The notes: a model not told the origin generated them from the letters alone. Counted from the first letter of the stretch, positions 38,237 through 47,102 are shown. The stretch: DNA of 51,940 nt from Alphaproteobacteria bacterium (GCA_004295055.1 SHNJ01000024.1:1-51940), one strand, 5' to 3'. Program-made: numbers and translations.

Positions 38237-39638
38237 TAAGAGTTGGGCGTAAATTATCCAGCGCCTCAATAATCACCCGCATCTTTGTCCCCAGAGAGCC
38301 TTTTACCATTACCACATCGCCCGGTTTGACGGTGGACGTCACGAATGCGGCCAGCGTTGCGGAATCCGGCGCATATTGGGTTTTAATGTTGGCCATGATA
38401 AGTGGGTGCAAATGCGCCATATACGGGCCGCACAGCATGACCAGATCGGGATTCGCCGCAAGGATCGCCGGGGCAAGACCGGTGTGCAATTCCACGCTGT
38501 GCGTTCCCAGTTCGCGCATATCGCCCAAAACCGCGATCCGGCGCGCATTGGGCATGATTTGCGCGCGCGACAACACATCCAGCGCGCCGCGCATCGCATC
38601 GGGGCTGGCATTGTAACTTTCATCGATCAATTCTATTTCTCCGCCTGGAATCGCAATCTGACGGCGCAATCCGCGGCCGGATGTGGGGCGTAAATCGGCC
38701 AGATCTTTCGCGGCCTTGGCAATATCCGCGCCAACCGATTGCGCGGCGGCCAACACCGCCAGGCTGTTCATGGCGATGTGCAGCCCTGGAATATTAAGAG
38801 TATAAGATAATTTCTGGCCCAGAATATCGGCCTCGATATCGCTGCTGGCGGCGTGAAGATTGCAATTCAACAATCGCGCTTGGGCCAATGGGTCTTTGCC
38901 AAATCCAATTACCCGGCCGATTTTACGGGCGGCGGCGTGGCCCGACATGCGTTCAAACAATGGCGTATCGCGATTGAAAATCGCGACGCTCTGGCTGTTC
39001 ATGCCGGCGACGATTTGCGCTTTTTCATCGGCGATGCCTTCTAGGCCGTTTGGAAAAAATTCGATATGCGCGGGCGATACGGCGGTAACGATACCGACAA
39101 ACGGCTCGCATAATTCGGATAATGGCGCGATTTCGCCCGGATGATTCATGCCCATTTCGATAATCGCAAACGCCGCATCGCGCGGCATGCGCGACAGGGA
39201 TAATGGTACGCCCAAATGATTATTCAAATTGCCTTCATTGGCGAATGTTTTGCCCTGGCGCGATAAAATATGGGCCAAGGCTTCTTTGGTGCCGGTTTTG
39301 CCAACACTGCCGGTGACACCAATAATTTTTCCAGTAAAACGTTTGCGCGCGAATTTGCCCAGCGCGGTCAGCGCGGCTTCGGCATTGCGAACCGAAATTT
39401 GTGTCAATGATGCTGGCGCATCGCCCGGTTTTTCGACGATCGCGGCGACAGCGCCCTTGGACGCGGCATCGGCCAAAAAATTATGCCCGTCGAAATTCGG
39501 GCCTTTCAGCGCGATGAATAAATCGCCTGGTTTGATTTTGCGGCTGTCAATGGAAACGCCGGTAATTTGTAGTTGTGTTTGTACAGGCGTTTGTAACGCT
39601 TCGGACAAATCGGAATTGGTCCAAAGAATCTCGCTCAT
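38208..39638 (-). CDS. murF: UDP-MurNAc-tripeptide--D-alanyl-D-alanine ligase
   Basis: MurF adds the D-Ala-D-Ala dipeptide made by Ddl. The 476-residue Mur ligase shows SIDSRKIKPGDLFIALKG, the P-loop GVTGSVGKTGTKEALAHIL, and IEMGMNHPGEIAPL. Its start shares ATGA with the murE stop. The C-terminal residues LIPLPLVGRG are encoded by a palindromic repeat that also supplies the stop codon, so the native end was probably replaced or extended. Confidence 0.95.
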   Translation of the reverse strand: MSEILWTNSDLSEALQTPVQTQLQITGVSIDSRKIKPGDLFIALKGPNFDGHNFLADAASKGAVAAIVEKPGDAPASLTQISVRNAEAALTALGKFARKRFTGKIIGVTGSVGKTGTKEALAHILSRQGKTFANEGNLNNHLGVPLSLSRMPRDAAFAIIEMGMNHPGEIAPLSELCEPFVGIVTAVSPAHIEFFPNGLEGIADEKAQIVAGMNSQSVAIFNRDTPLFERMSGHAAARKIGRVIGFGKDPLAQARLLNCNLHAASSDIEADILGQKLSYTLNIPGLHIAMNSLAVLAAAQSVGADIAKAAKDLADLRPTSGRGLRRQIAIPGGEIELIDESYNASPDAMRGALDVLSRAQIMPNARRIAVLGDMRELGTHSVELHTGLAPAILAANPDLVMLCGPYMAHLHPLIMANIKTQYAPDSATLAAFVTSTVKPGDVVMVKGSLGTKMRVIIEALDNLRPTLIPLPLVGRG

Positions 39639-41098
39639 GCAACGCCTTTTAATTGGATCGCGGCTTTGCGCGCGACATCGGCATCGTCGAACGGCAACAC
39701 GGTTTTACCGACAATCTGCCCATGTTCGTGGCCTTTGCCGGCAATTACCAGAATATCGTCCTTGCCCAAGGATGCTATGCCATGCGCAATGGCCTTGGCG
39801 CGGTCGCCAATTTCTTCGGCACCCTTGGCGGCTTCCATAATTTGCTCGCGAATTTTGGCGGGTTCTTCGGTGCGGGGATTATCGTCGGTGACGATGACGT
39901 AATCCGCATTTTCAACCGCAATTTTGCCCATGATCGGGCGTTTGCCGGGATCGCGGTCGCCGCCGCAGCCGAAAATAATCGCCAATTTGCCTTTGGTGTG
40001 GGGGCGCAGCGATTTCAACACATTGTCGATTGCATCGGGCGTGTGCGCGTAATCGACGAATACTGGCGCGCCGCTGGGGGCCTTGGCTACCAATTCCATG
40101 CGGCCGGGAACGCCTTCTAATGTTTCCAGGCACGGCATAATGGAATCAATATCCTCGCCGCTGCCATTCGCCATGCCGATGGCGCAGGCGATATTGGCGG
40201 CTTGGAACGCGCCGATTAACGGCAATCGCACTTTGTAAGATTTGCCAAACACGGAATAGGTGACCATTTGGTGATCATGTTTTGGGATCATTTCTTTGAT
40301 CTGAATATCCGATTTACCCAAACCAAATGTGATCAAGCGCACTTTGCGCGCGCTACATAATTCTTTTAATTTAGGGAAAAATTCAATATCGCTGTTCACT
40401 ACCGCAACGCCAGTGGATTTTAAATTTTCGGCGAATAAAATTAATTTCGCATCGAAATAATTTTCCATAGTGCCGTGATAATCCAGATGATCGCGGGTTA
40501 AATTGGTGAACGCCGCCACATCGACCGGCACGCCGGCGATGCGATGTTGGTGCAAACCATGCGATCCCGCCTCGAAGGCGACATGGGTGATGCCTAGTTT
40601 GGACATTTTCTGCAAATATTTATGGAAATTGATCACATCGGGCGTGGTCAGGCCGGAATCTTCGGTCCAGCCGGGGGCAATAATGCCGATTGTGCCCATG
40701 CTCGCGGCCTTGCGGCCCAATTGCTGCCAGATCTGGCGGGTGAATACCGTGCCGGATGTTTTGCCATTGGTGCCGGTGATCGCGGCGATGGTGGCGGGGG
40801 CAGGCTGATAAAATTTTGCCGCCAGTTTGGCAAGAGTGATGCGCGGATTAGCGCTGATCACGGCGGTGATATTTTTTTCAGTGACTTTGGCGGCATTGTC
40901 GGCATCGGTTAAAACCGCAACGGCGCCGCGCGATACGGCATCATCCAGAAATTGTATGCCGTGGGTTTTGACGCCAGCAACGGCGGCAAATAAAAATCCT
41001 TGTTCAACCCCGGCTGAATTCAGCGCCAGGCCCTTGATGTGTACATCCAGTCCCTGGATTTGCGCGCCAGTTCCTTCGATCAACTCACTGAGTTTCAT
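39635..41098 (-). CDS. murE: UDP-MurNAc-tripeptide synthetase (meso-DAP adding)
   Basis: MurE adds the third stem residue. The 487-residue product has the P-loop ITGTNGKTSGTVF, and the DNPR motif (TDDNPRTEEP) in the C-terminal domain, which marks meso-diaminopimelate specificity. I use ATG 41098 (KLSELIEG) and not the ATG ten codons upstream, because homologues begin here. It overlaps the end of ftsI by 14 nt and murF by 4 nt, so the three genes are tightly linked. Confidence 0.96.
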   Translation of the reverse strand: MKLSELIEGTGAQIQGLDVHIKGLALNSAGVEQGFLFAAVAGVKTHGIQFLDDAVSRGAVAVLTDADNAAKVTEKNITAVISANPRITLAKLAAKFYQPAPATIAAITGTNGKTSGTVFTRQIWQQLGRKAASMGTIGIIAPGWTEDSGLTTPDVINFHKYLQKMSKLGITHVAFEAGSHGLHQHRIAGVPVDVAAFTNLTRDHLDYHGTMENYFDAKLILFAENLKSTGVAVVNSDIEFFPKLKELCSARKVRLITFGLGKSDIQIKEMIPKHDHQMVTYSVFGKSYKVRLPLIGAFQAANIACAIGMANGSGEDIDSIMPCLETLEGVPGRMELVAKAPSGAPVFVDYAHTPDAIDNVLKSLRPHTKGKLAIIFGCGGDRDPGKRPIMGKIAVENADYVIVTDDNPRTEEPAKIREQIMEAAKGAEEIGDRAKAIAHGIASLGKDDILVIAGKGHEHGQIVGKTVLPFDDADVARKAAIQLKGVA

Positions 41099-42878
41099 AA
41101 ACGGCCTCTTTACGCAAAGAATTCGCATTATTTTGCGGCGAATTGTTGACCAGACGGTCTTTGGCCATGAAATCTTCCTTGCGGTCTAATGGCGGATAAC
41201 CCAGCAACGGCGCCATGCGCGCAATTACGCGGTTTACCGCAGGCGCGGCAACCCAGCCGCCGGTAGCAAATCCGAACGACGCTTTGTTGGCAACCGGTTC
41301 GTCGATCATGGCCAGAATGACGTATTTCGGATCGACGGTCGGGAATGTGCCGATGAAAGACGACAATAATTTTTTCTCGGCATAGCCGCCGGCGCCGCTT
41401 TTTTCCGCGGTGCCGGTTTTGCCGCCGACATAATATCCGCCGACATCGGCTTTTTGTCCGGTGCCTTTCATCACAACCAAACGCAGTAATTCGCGCATTT
41501 GTTTGGACGTCGTTTCCGACATTACCCGCACGCCGGGCAATGGCGCATTGGCCGGGCGTTTTAACAAGGTCAATTCCGGCAATACGCCGCCATTGACGAC
41601 GCCCGCGACCGCGCGCGCCAATTGCAATGGCGTCACCGAAATTCCATAGCCATAGGAAACGGTCATTGCGGTGACTTCGGTCCATTGGCGCGGCAGCATG
41701 GGCTTGCCAATTTCCGGCAATTCGATGGTGGCGGGGTTAAACAGGCCAAGACGTTGCAAGAATGATTTTTGTTCGTTGATGCCGGCGGTCAATGCCATTT
41801 TGGCAGAACCGATGTTGGACGAATGTTCAAATACTTCGGCGACATTCAGCCAGCGATTTTCGGGATGAAAATCGGAAATTTCGAACCGGCCGATTTTGAT
41901 GGGATGGGTCGCATCGAATGAATCGGAAATTTTCACTTTGCCGGAATCCAGCGCCATGGCGGTGTTGAAAATTTTAAAGGTCGATCCCATTTCATAAACG
42001 CCCAGCGTGATGCGATTGAAACGCGCATCTTGGGACGATTTGCTGAATTCATGAGGGTCGAAATCGGGCAGAGACACCATGGCGATCACCTCGCCGGTAT
42101 TGGCGTCCAGTACCAGGCCAGCCGCGCCGCGCGCGTTAAATTCCCGCACGGTACGGCGCAATTCTTCGTGCAGAATGCTTTGCACGCGCGTATCCAGCGA
42201 CAATTGCAGATCATCGCCGCCCTTGCGCAAATTTCCATCGAATGTTTTTTCAATGCCGGATACGCCCTTGCTGTCCAGGTCCGTCAGACCCACCACATGG
42301 CTATACATAGACCCAAGCGGATAGACGCGGCGTTCTTCACGTTGAAAATTAAGGCCTGGCAGGCCCAGCATATGCACTTTGTAATGTTGTTCCGGCGTCA
42401 GGTTGCGTTTGATCCAGATGAAAGATTTCGGTTCGCTTAGTTTGGCTTTTAACGCCTGACGGTTTAGATCCGGCAAAACTTGCGCCAGTTTGGTGGCGGT
42501 TTCATCGACATCCAAAATTTCTTTGGGATTGGTATAAAGCGAAGCGGTCGAAAGGCTGGTCGCCAGAATTTGTCCGTTGCGGTCGGTGATGTTCGACCGG
42601 CCATAAGTAATAGGGGCGGAAACGGACGTGCGCAGGTCAATCTCGCTGCTTTCTTGGAAAATGGTCAAATCCACCAGGCGCAAGGCAATCGCCAGAAACG
42701 CGGCGGCGAAAACGGCGGATGCATAGATCAACCGGATCTGCGCGGTATATATGCGTTTATTTTGGGCGCGTTCTACTTTGTGGGATATTGATGAATCAAA
42801 CGGACGGTTCAGCGATGCATAATCCGCTTTGCCAAAGCGGGCGGAATTACGGCCGGAAGAACCATTTGGCGTTAGCAT
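41085..42878 (-). CDS. ftsI: septal transpeptidase FtsI (PBP3)
   Basis: FtsI cross-links septal peptidoglycan. The 597-residue class B penicillin-binding protein has a long basic N-terminus, a membrane anchor (about 50-67), the PBP dimerisation domain (RSNITDRNGQILATSL) and the transpeptidase domain with STFK (299-302), SSN (353-355) and KTG (487-489). It follows ftsL after 3 bp and overlaps murE. Length and motif spacing are normal. Confidence 0.96.
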   Translation of the reverse strand: MLTPNGSSGRNSARFGKADYASLNRPFDSSISHKVERAQNKRIYTAQIRLIYASAVFAAAFLAIALRLVDLTIFQESSEIDLRTSVSAPITYGRSNITDRNGQILATSLSTASLYTNPKEILDVDETATKLAQVLPDLNRQALKAKLSEPKSFIWIKRNLTPEQHYKVHMLGLPGLNFQREERRVYPLGSMYSHVVGLTDLDSKGVSGIEKTFDGNLRKGGDDLQLSLDTRVQSILHEELRRTVREFNARGAAGLVLDANTGEVIAMVSLPDFDPHEFSKSSQDARFNRITLGVYEMGSTFKIFNTAMALDSGKVKISDSFDATHPIKIGRFEISDFHPENRWLNVAEVFEHSSNIGSAKMALTAGINEQKSFLQRLGLFNPATIELPEIGKPMLPRQWTEVTAMTVSYGYGISVTPLQLARAVAGVVNGGVLPELTLLKRPANAPLPGVRVMSETTSKQMRELLRLVVMKGTGQKADVGGYYVGGKTGTAEKSGAGGYAEKKLLSSFIGTFPTVDPKYVILAMIDEPVANKASFGFATGGWVAAPAVNRVIARMAPLLGYPPLDRKEDFMAKDRLVNNSPQNNANSLRKEAVYETQ

Positions 42879-42881
42879 GCG

Positions 42882-43289
42882 TCATTGCACTTCGTAGGAT
42901 ACCGGTTTTTGGGCAATGTCGTCGTTTTGCAGGGCATCGTTATTAACCGGTATCTCGTTGTTTGCCATCTGAGCCTCGCGGCTGCTGCCACCGGCCTTGG
43001 CCCAGTTACTATAGGCGACACCAGGCATAATGTCTGCCAATTGATAGATTTGGGCCACTTTGACTGGGGATAAAGGCAGGTATTTTTCAGACAATTTGGC
43101 GATATGTTCCGGGCGGCTGATATAGCTGATTTCCGCGTCCAAAACATGGATCGATTCTTTTTCCGCGATCAAATCCCGCTGGACATCGCCCAGGCGGGAC
43201 TCCAAATGCGCCACTCGATACTTTAGCTAGTAAATACCAACGCCGTACACAATACAGAAGATCAGCAGTAGGAGAAGGGAGCGGCGCAT
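42882..43289 (-). CDS. ftsL: cell division protein FtsL, interrupted by an in-frame TAG
   Basis: From ATG 43289 the frame reads MRRSLLLLLIFCIVYGVGIY, then TAG at 43229-43227, then LKYRVAHLESRLGDVQRDL and AEISYISRPEHIAKLSEKYLPL. This is a complete FtsL: short N-terminus, membrane helix, coiled coil and the alphaproteobacterial PEHIAKLSEKYL block, broken only by the amber codon. GAAAGG precedes the ATG and rsmH ends 16 nt upstream. A GTG at 43214 could start a shorter form (110 residues) but it would lack the membrane helix. FtsL is essential, so this is a sequencing error, read-through or a real lesion. TAG ends other genes here (rplJ, rplL, asmA). Confidence 0.75.
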
Positions 43290-43305
43290 GAGGAGGCAAC
43301 CTTTC

Positions 43306-44358
43306 TTACGAGTTCAGCATGTTACGTTTGACCCCAACAAAATTCGGCCATACGGTGGCGGAAGTGCGTTCCGCCGCCCGTAATTTGGCCGATGATGCAC
43401 GCGGATTGGTGATCGTTTCTTCGTTAGAAGGCGCGACCGATTTCCGCGTAATCAAGTTGAAGGAGGGCTTATGAAGAGGGGTAACCGCTGGCATATGGCG
43501 CGAAGAGTTCGGCGTGTTGCCAGCCCGTGTTTTTAAAAATTCTTTGACCATCCGGTCTTCGAGCGAATGGTAAGCAACCGTCACCAACCGTCCACCGACC
43601 GATAATAATTTTTCCGCTTGGATCAGGCCGCGTTCCAATTCGCCCATTTCATCATTCACATAAATGCGCAGGGCTTGGAAGGTACGGGTCGCGGGGTCCA
43701 GACCATCGCGGCTGCGTGGAACCACGCGGCGCACGACATCGGCAAGTTGGGAAGTGGTGGTGATTGGCGTAATCTTACGGGCGTCGACAATGGCGCGCGC
43801 GACGCGGGCGGCCATTTTTTCTTCGCCGTAATTTTCGATAATGTCGGCCAGCTGTTCGGCATCCATCGCTGCAATAATGTCCGCCGCATTTGGCCGTCCG
43901 CCATCCATGCGCATATTTAATGGGCCGTCATGACGGAACGAAAATCCGCGGCCGCTATCATCCAGTTGGGACGAGGCGACGCCCAAATCAAAACAAACCC
44001 CATCGACATGTTCGACGCCAATGCGGTTCAACAATAATTCGAGATCGCCGAAATTGCCGCGGATAAACCGCAGGCGGCCGTCATATTCGGCCATCATATC
44101 GCTGGCGCGTTCCTCGGCTTCTGGGTCGCGATCGAGCGCGTACACCATGCAATCGGCGGTATCCAGAATCGCGCGGGTGTAACCGCCATGGCCGAATGTC
44201 GCATCGACATAAATGCCGCCATCGCGAATTTGCATGTAATCCAAAACTTCGGACAACATGACTGGAACGTGAGAGTGGGGGGAGTGGACTAATTTCATGG
44301 CTATAAAGTTGTCGTTGGCCGCAGCAATGGGAGTAGAAAACGATTCAACAGCGATCAT
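43306..44358 (-). CDS. rsmH: 16S rRNA (cytosine(1402)-N4)-methyltransferase
   Basis: RsmH (MraW) methylates C1402 of 16S rRNA in the P site. The 350-residue product has HVPVMLSEVLDYM, the SAM-binding loop VDATFGHGGYTRAIL, and DGVCFDLGVASSQLDDSGRGFSFRHDGPLNMRMD. A strong GGAGGA precedes the ATG, which overlaps the mraZ stop by ATGA. The N-terminal 25 residues before the conserved part are variable. Confidence 0.95.
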   Translation of the reverse strand: MIAVESFSTPIAAANDNFIAMKLVHSPHSHVPVMLSEVLDYMQIRDGGIYVDATFGHGGYTRAILDTADCMVYALDRDPEAEERASDMMAEYDGRLRFIRGNFGDLELLLNRIGVEHVDGVCFDLGVASSQLDDSGRGFSFRHDGPLNMRMDGGRPNAADIIAAMDAEQLADIIENYGEEKMAARVARAIVDARKITPITTTSQLADVVRRVVPRSRDGLDPATRTFQALRIYVNDEMGELERGLIQAEKLLSVGGRLVTVAYHSLEDRMVKEFLKTRAGNTPNSSRHMPAVTPLHKPSFNLITRKSVAPSNEETITNPRASSAKLRAAERTSATVWPNFVGVKRNMLNS

Positions 44359-44828
44359 GGCTTATCCTCCTGTTTGGTTGCCGAATGGATCCGGATTCCC
44401 AATTCCTGCTTCTGCACGCGGTTCCGCGCTTCTAGTTGGTGTTTACTGAAGAGGTCAGGATTCCAAATTTGAAACGTAGCGCCGCAACCCACAAAGGCGG
44501 CGGCATCGTTGATCTTGGCGTGTTCGATCAATAACTCAGGCAACATGATCCGGCCTTCGGGGTCGAAGGGCAACGGCTGCGCGTCGGCGAAAATCGACGC
44601 GGACAAGTCGCTCTGTTCGGAAGAAAATTGAACGAAATTATCGAGGCCCTGGCTTAATTTTTCCATGCGGTCCATGCCACAGCCTTCGATAGCGCCAAAG
44701 CGCAAGGAACGGAACAACACCACACCTTGAAAAGATTGTCCGGCCAAAGCCGAGCGGAAACCGGCGGGGACGGAGATCCGTCCCTTTTTGTCAATCTTGT
44801 TTACCTGGGTAGACAAGAACAATGCCAT
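44355..44828 (-). CDS. mraZ: transcriptional regulator MraZ
   Basis: MraZ is an AbrB-fold regulator that binds repeats before its own gene and controls the dcw cluster. The 157-residue product has two SpoVT-AbrB domains, with DKKGRISVPAGFR (about 12-24) and DPEGRIMLPELLIEHA in the second. I use ATG 44828 (ALFLSTQVNKIDKKGR), where homologues begin, not the ATG 15 codons earlier. Four TGGG boxes at 10-bp spacing lie 137-170 bp upstream. It is the first gene of the cluster. Confidence 0.95.
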   Translation of the reverse strand: MALFLSTQVNKIDKKGRISVPAGFRSALAGQSFQGVVLFRSLRFGAIEGCGMDRMEKLSQGLDNFVQFSSEQSDLSASIFADAQPLPFDPEGRIMLPELLIEHAKINDAAAFVGCGATFQIWNPDLFSKHQLEARNRVQKQELGIRIHSATKQEDKP

Positions 44829-44964
44829 GAAGCAATTCCGCGGTAGTTGGTTCCCTGTGACCACCTGCCACAAACCCTATTCGCGCAACCGGAAGTATCC
44901 CATTAGGATCGAAGTGTATTGGAGGGGGTTGGAATAAAAGGAGTATGAAGATGGTATCTATATA

Positions 44965-44998
44965 TGGGATACCATGGGAAAAGATGGGAGTCAATGGG
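44965..44998 (-). promoter_or_regulatory. MraZ-box array, four TGGG repeats at 10-bp spacing
   Basis: TGGG occurs at 44965, 44975, 44985 and 44995, exactly one helical turn apart. MraZ of E. coli binds TGGGN repeats with 5-bp spacers, the same period. The boxes read TGGG on the plus strand, opposite to mraZ. Confidence 0.75.
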
Positions 44999-45057
44999 AA
45001 AAATGCCCAAAACACCCGGAATATGTCGAAAAGATACTATGTAATCTGGGTGTCATC

Positions 45058-45066
45058 TGTGGATAA
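45058..45066 (-). promoter_or_regulatory. perfect DnaA box
   Basis: TTATCCACA on the minus strand, about 60 bp beyond the MraZ boxes. A single 9-mer can occur by chance, but the position in the dcw control region is suggestive. Confidence 0.4.
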
Positions 45067-45130
45067 CAAATCGAAAAACTGTAGCCATAATTTCAGCAAG
45101 TGTGATCTTTGTAAGATACGAAAGTGAAAT

Positions 45131-45152
45131 AAAGCCTGTAATTACAGGCTTT
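45131..45152. terminator. perfect palindrome with T-rich edges
   Basis: AAAGCCTGTAA / TTACAGGCTTT, a perfect 22-bp palindrome. It could be an intrinsic terminator on either strand or an operator. It lies between divergent genes, where neither neighbour needs a terminator. Confidence 0.4.
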
Positions 45153-45209
45153 TGCAATTCGGCCTAAAACGCGACAATTGGAAACAAAATTTATATTTAC
45201 TATAATTAT

Positions 45210-45238
45210 TTGACATAAAATAATATATAGTTTATAAA
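45210..45238 (+). promoter_or_regulatory. strong sigma70 promoter of the 45272 gene
   Basis: TTGACA (45210-45215), 17-bp spacer, TATAAA (45233-45238). Transcription would begin near 45245, 27 nt before the ATG. Confidence 0.7.
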
Positions 45239-45271
45239 TAAAGTAACTAAATTAAACAACTAGGGTGCATC

Positions 45272-46417
45272 ATGTCGAGGGTTGGTGCGGAATTGGCGAA
45301 TACATTGGTGGACGAGGTTTTGTCCGAAGCCACGGTCGATTTCTGGGATAAAGTAAAAGAAAAAGCTATCCGTCTCATCGACACCATTACTTTTAAACGC
45401 GGTACCGGCGCGAAAATCGAACAAGTTTTGAAAAGCAAAGTGGTTGGTCCGGCCAAACGTTGGGCCTTGCAAGAAATTCCAGTGCCGGAAAAAATTGCGC
45501 GCCGCGCCCGTGAATCATCACAGACGCGCATGGGCAGGATTATTTTCAACTCCGCTTTGTTCGCGGTCAATCATCCAGTGCCGCGATTTGTTATCACCGC
45601 CGGATTATTGGCAGGCATTACTTTGGCGCTTGGATTTGCGCCGATGGTGATTCCAACCACTTTGGCGGCGGCCTATGCGATAAAAATCACATCGGCTTAT
45701 GCTTTTATGGCGGCCAAACATGGCATTGAAAAATGGCGCAACCGGAACAAACCGGCAGAGAAGACAAAACCGCCGCGCAAATTGACCGTGCGTGAAAAAT
45801 CGCGGACAGCGATCGACAGTTTGTGCGAAGTGGCGTTCGGAAAGGGGCAAAAAAATCCATACCTTAATATAATGGATATTGTCATGACGGTTACCAGCGG
45901 CGTGTTGTTATTGCCGACCTGCGCGCATTTAAATCAATGGATTACACAAGCCTTGCGCGCGCCGCAACGGGCTTCCGCAGAATCTATTGCGCAATCGGCC
46001 GGATTGACCCAAGTCGGCGAAGCGGCGGAAAGCGGCATGGTGCGGCAGATGGGCGGCGAGACCGCAAGACAAGTCGGGCGGCAAATGGCCGTGCGCGGCT
46101 TGCAAGCGGAAGGAACGGCGGTATCGCACAGCTTTTTATCGCGATTGGCGACCGCCGCATCCGCGATACCGGAACGTGGCTTCGGCGTGGTTGGACAGGG
46201 AACCATAAAATATTTTGGCGGTGGGCTTGCGCGCAAATATGCGCCGGAATTCGCCGACGAAGCCGCGATGGGCGTTGCCGCCGCCGCTGGATTTGCGTGG
46301 ATAATTCCGGTAAAATTGCGCGGCATTAGCGTCAAATTTTCCAGTCTTTGGAAAAAAACTTCCGAGCCGATCATGTCTTCGTCCTTGGCGATGAACGGAT
46401 TGAGCCGGGTGATGTGA
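45272..46417 (+). CDS. hypothetical membrane protein, 381 aa
   Basis: Not recognised. After a helical, Lys-rich N-terminal region of about 95 residues there are hydrophobic segments near 105-150 (FVITAGLLAGITLALGF and a Tyr/Ala-rich stretch) and another near 200-220, then an Ala/Gly-rich C-terminal half with a final hydrophobic stretch. No catalytic motif is seen. ATG 45272 follows AGGGTG and a near-consensus promoter. Function unknown. Confidence 0.55.
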   Translation: MSRVGAELANTLVDEVLSEATVDFWDKVKEKAIRLIDTITFKRGTGAKIEQVLKSKVVGPAKRWALQEIPVPEKIARRARESSQTRMGRIIFNSALFAVNHPVPRFVITAGLLAGITLALGFAPMVIPTTLAAAYAIKITSAYAFMAAKHGIEKWRNRNKPAEKTKPPRKLTVREKSRTAIDSLCEVAFGKGQKNPYLNIMDIVMTVTSGVLLLPTCAHLNQWITQALRAPQRASAESIAQSAGLTQVGEAAESGMVRQMGGETARQVGRQMAVRGLQAEGTAVSHSFLSRLATAASAIPERGFGVVGQGTIKYFGGGLARKYAPEFADEAAMGVAAAAGFAWIIPVKLRGISVKFSSLWKKTSEPIMSSSLAMNGLSRVM

Positions 46418-46429
46418 ATATAATAGGCT

Positions 46430-46502
46430 ACCCTCCCTTTGAGGGAGGGTCAAAAATGCGATAGTTTTATATAGTTACTATTCCCTCCCCTCGTTGGGGG
46501 AG
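46430..46502 (+). repeat. short two-palindrome repeat of the CCCTCCC family
   Basis: ACCCTCCC-TTTGA-GGGAGGGT (46430-46450) and CTCCCCTCGTTGGGGGAG (46485-46502), separated by AT-rich sequence, between the 45272 gene and rnpB. Confidence 0.6.
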
Positions 46503-46533
46503 AGATGTATAGTTATCGAAATTTAAAAATAAA

Positions 46534-47052
46534 AGCGCCAGATCGTCTATAAGCCGGGTTTTGTACCTGGTTGCCCAGGCGACGATCATTTATCTGGGAT
46601 GATGGTTGCCCATCACCTCTAGCGACCGACCCGCGTTACGGTGCAAAAACACACTTGCCGCTTGCGCGGCGTGTAACGCCTATTTGGTCTTGCTCCAGGT
46701 GGGGTTTACCATGCCATTCCTGTTGCCAGGAACGCGGTGCGCTCTTACCGCACCTTTTCAACCTTGCCGGCACCTTCCCGTCTTCGCTGCGCTACGACGC
46801 GGTCTTAAGACTAATGTCGCGCCGGAGCCTTGGCGTAGGCGGATAGGGTGCTTAGGCGGTATATTTTCTGTGGCACTTTCCCTGGGGTTGCCCCCGGCGG
46901 ACGTTATCCGCCACCTTCGTTTTTGCGGAGCCCGGACTTTCCTACCTTTTTCCGATTTGCATCGGACCGCCAGCCAACCTACCGATGCAAATCGGTTTGT
47001 TGGCGTTTGCGGCCGATATCGAATCAAGATCGATCATCCAACGATCTGGCAT
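46534..47052 (-). ncRNA. rnpB: RNase P RNA (bacterial type A)
   Basis: RNase P RNA is the ribozyme that trims the 5' leader of tRNA precursors. On the minus strand the conserved core reads GGAAAGTCCGGGCTCC at about 46926-46941, later AAGGTGCGGTAAGAGCGCACCG, GGTAAACCCCACCTGGAGCA with CAAATAGG, and ACCCGGCTTATAGACGATCTGG at the 3' end. The first bases (GCCAGATCGTT) pair with the last (GACGATCTGGC) to form helix P1, fixing both ends to within a few bases. The RNA is about 519 nt, against 377 in E. coli; part of the extra length is an extended 5' arm with a 14-bp perfect stem. Confidence 0.93.
46952..46995 (-). repeat. 14-bp perfect inverted repeat inside rnpB
   Basis: CCGATTTGCATCGG (46952-46965) and its reverse complement (46982-46995) around a 16-nt loop, in the 5' arm of RNase P RNA before the GGAAAGTCC core. 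Likely an extended P3-type helix or an inserted palindrome. Confidence 0.6.
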
Positions 47053-47102
47053 TTATGAGTGTAGAGTGTGGAGGCGAAAGTGTAAAGAGAGTTATAACTA
47101 AA

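Noticed and set aside
40622-40912. Plus-strand open frame opposite murE
   Set aside because: Shadow of murE; no start signal or family.
43227-43229. TAG reassigned to an amino acid in this genome
   Set aside because: rplJ, rplL and asmA end in TAG at the normal end of each protein, so amber is a working stop.
43087-43299. Minus-strand 70-codon frame overlapping ftsL and the gap to rsmH
   Set aside because: The ftsL frame gives clear FtsL residues; this one is out of frame.
46606-47058. Plus-strand open frames of 89-150 codons
   Set aside because: They lie across the RNase P RNA gene; the conserved core and P1 pairing explain the sequence.
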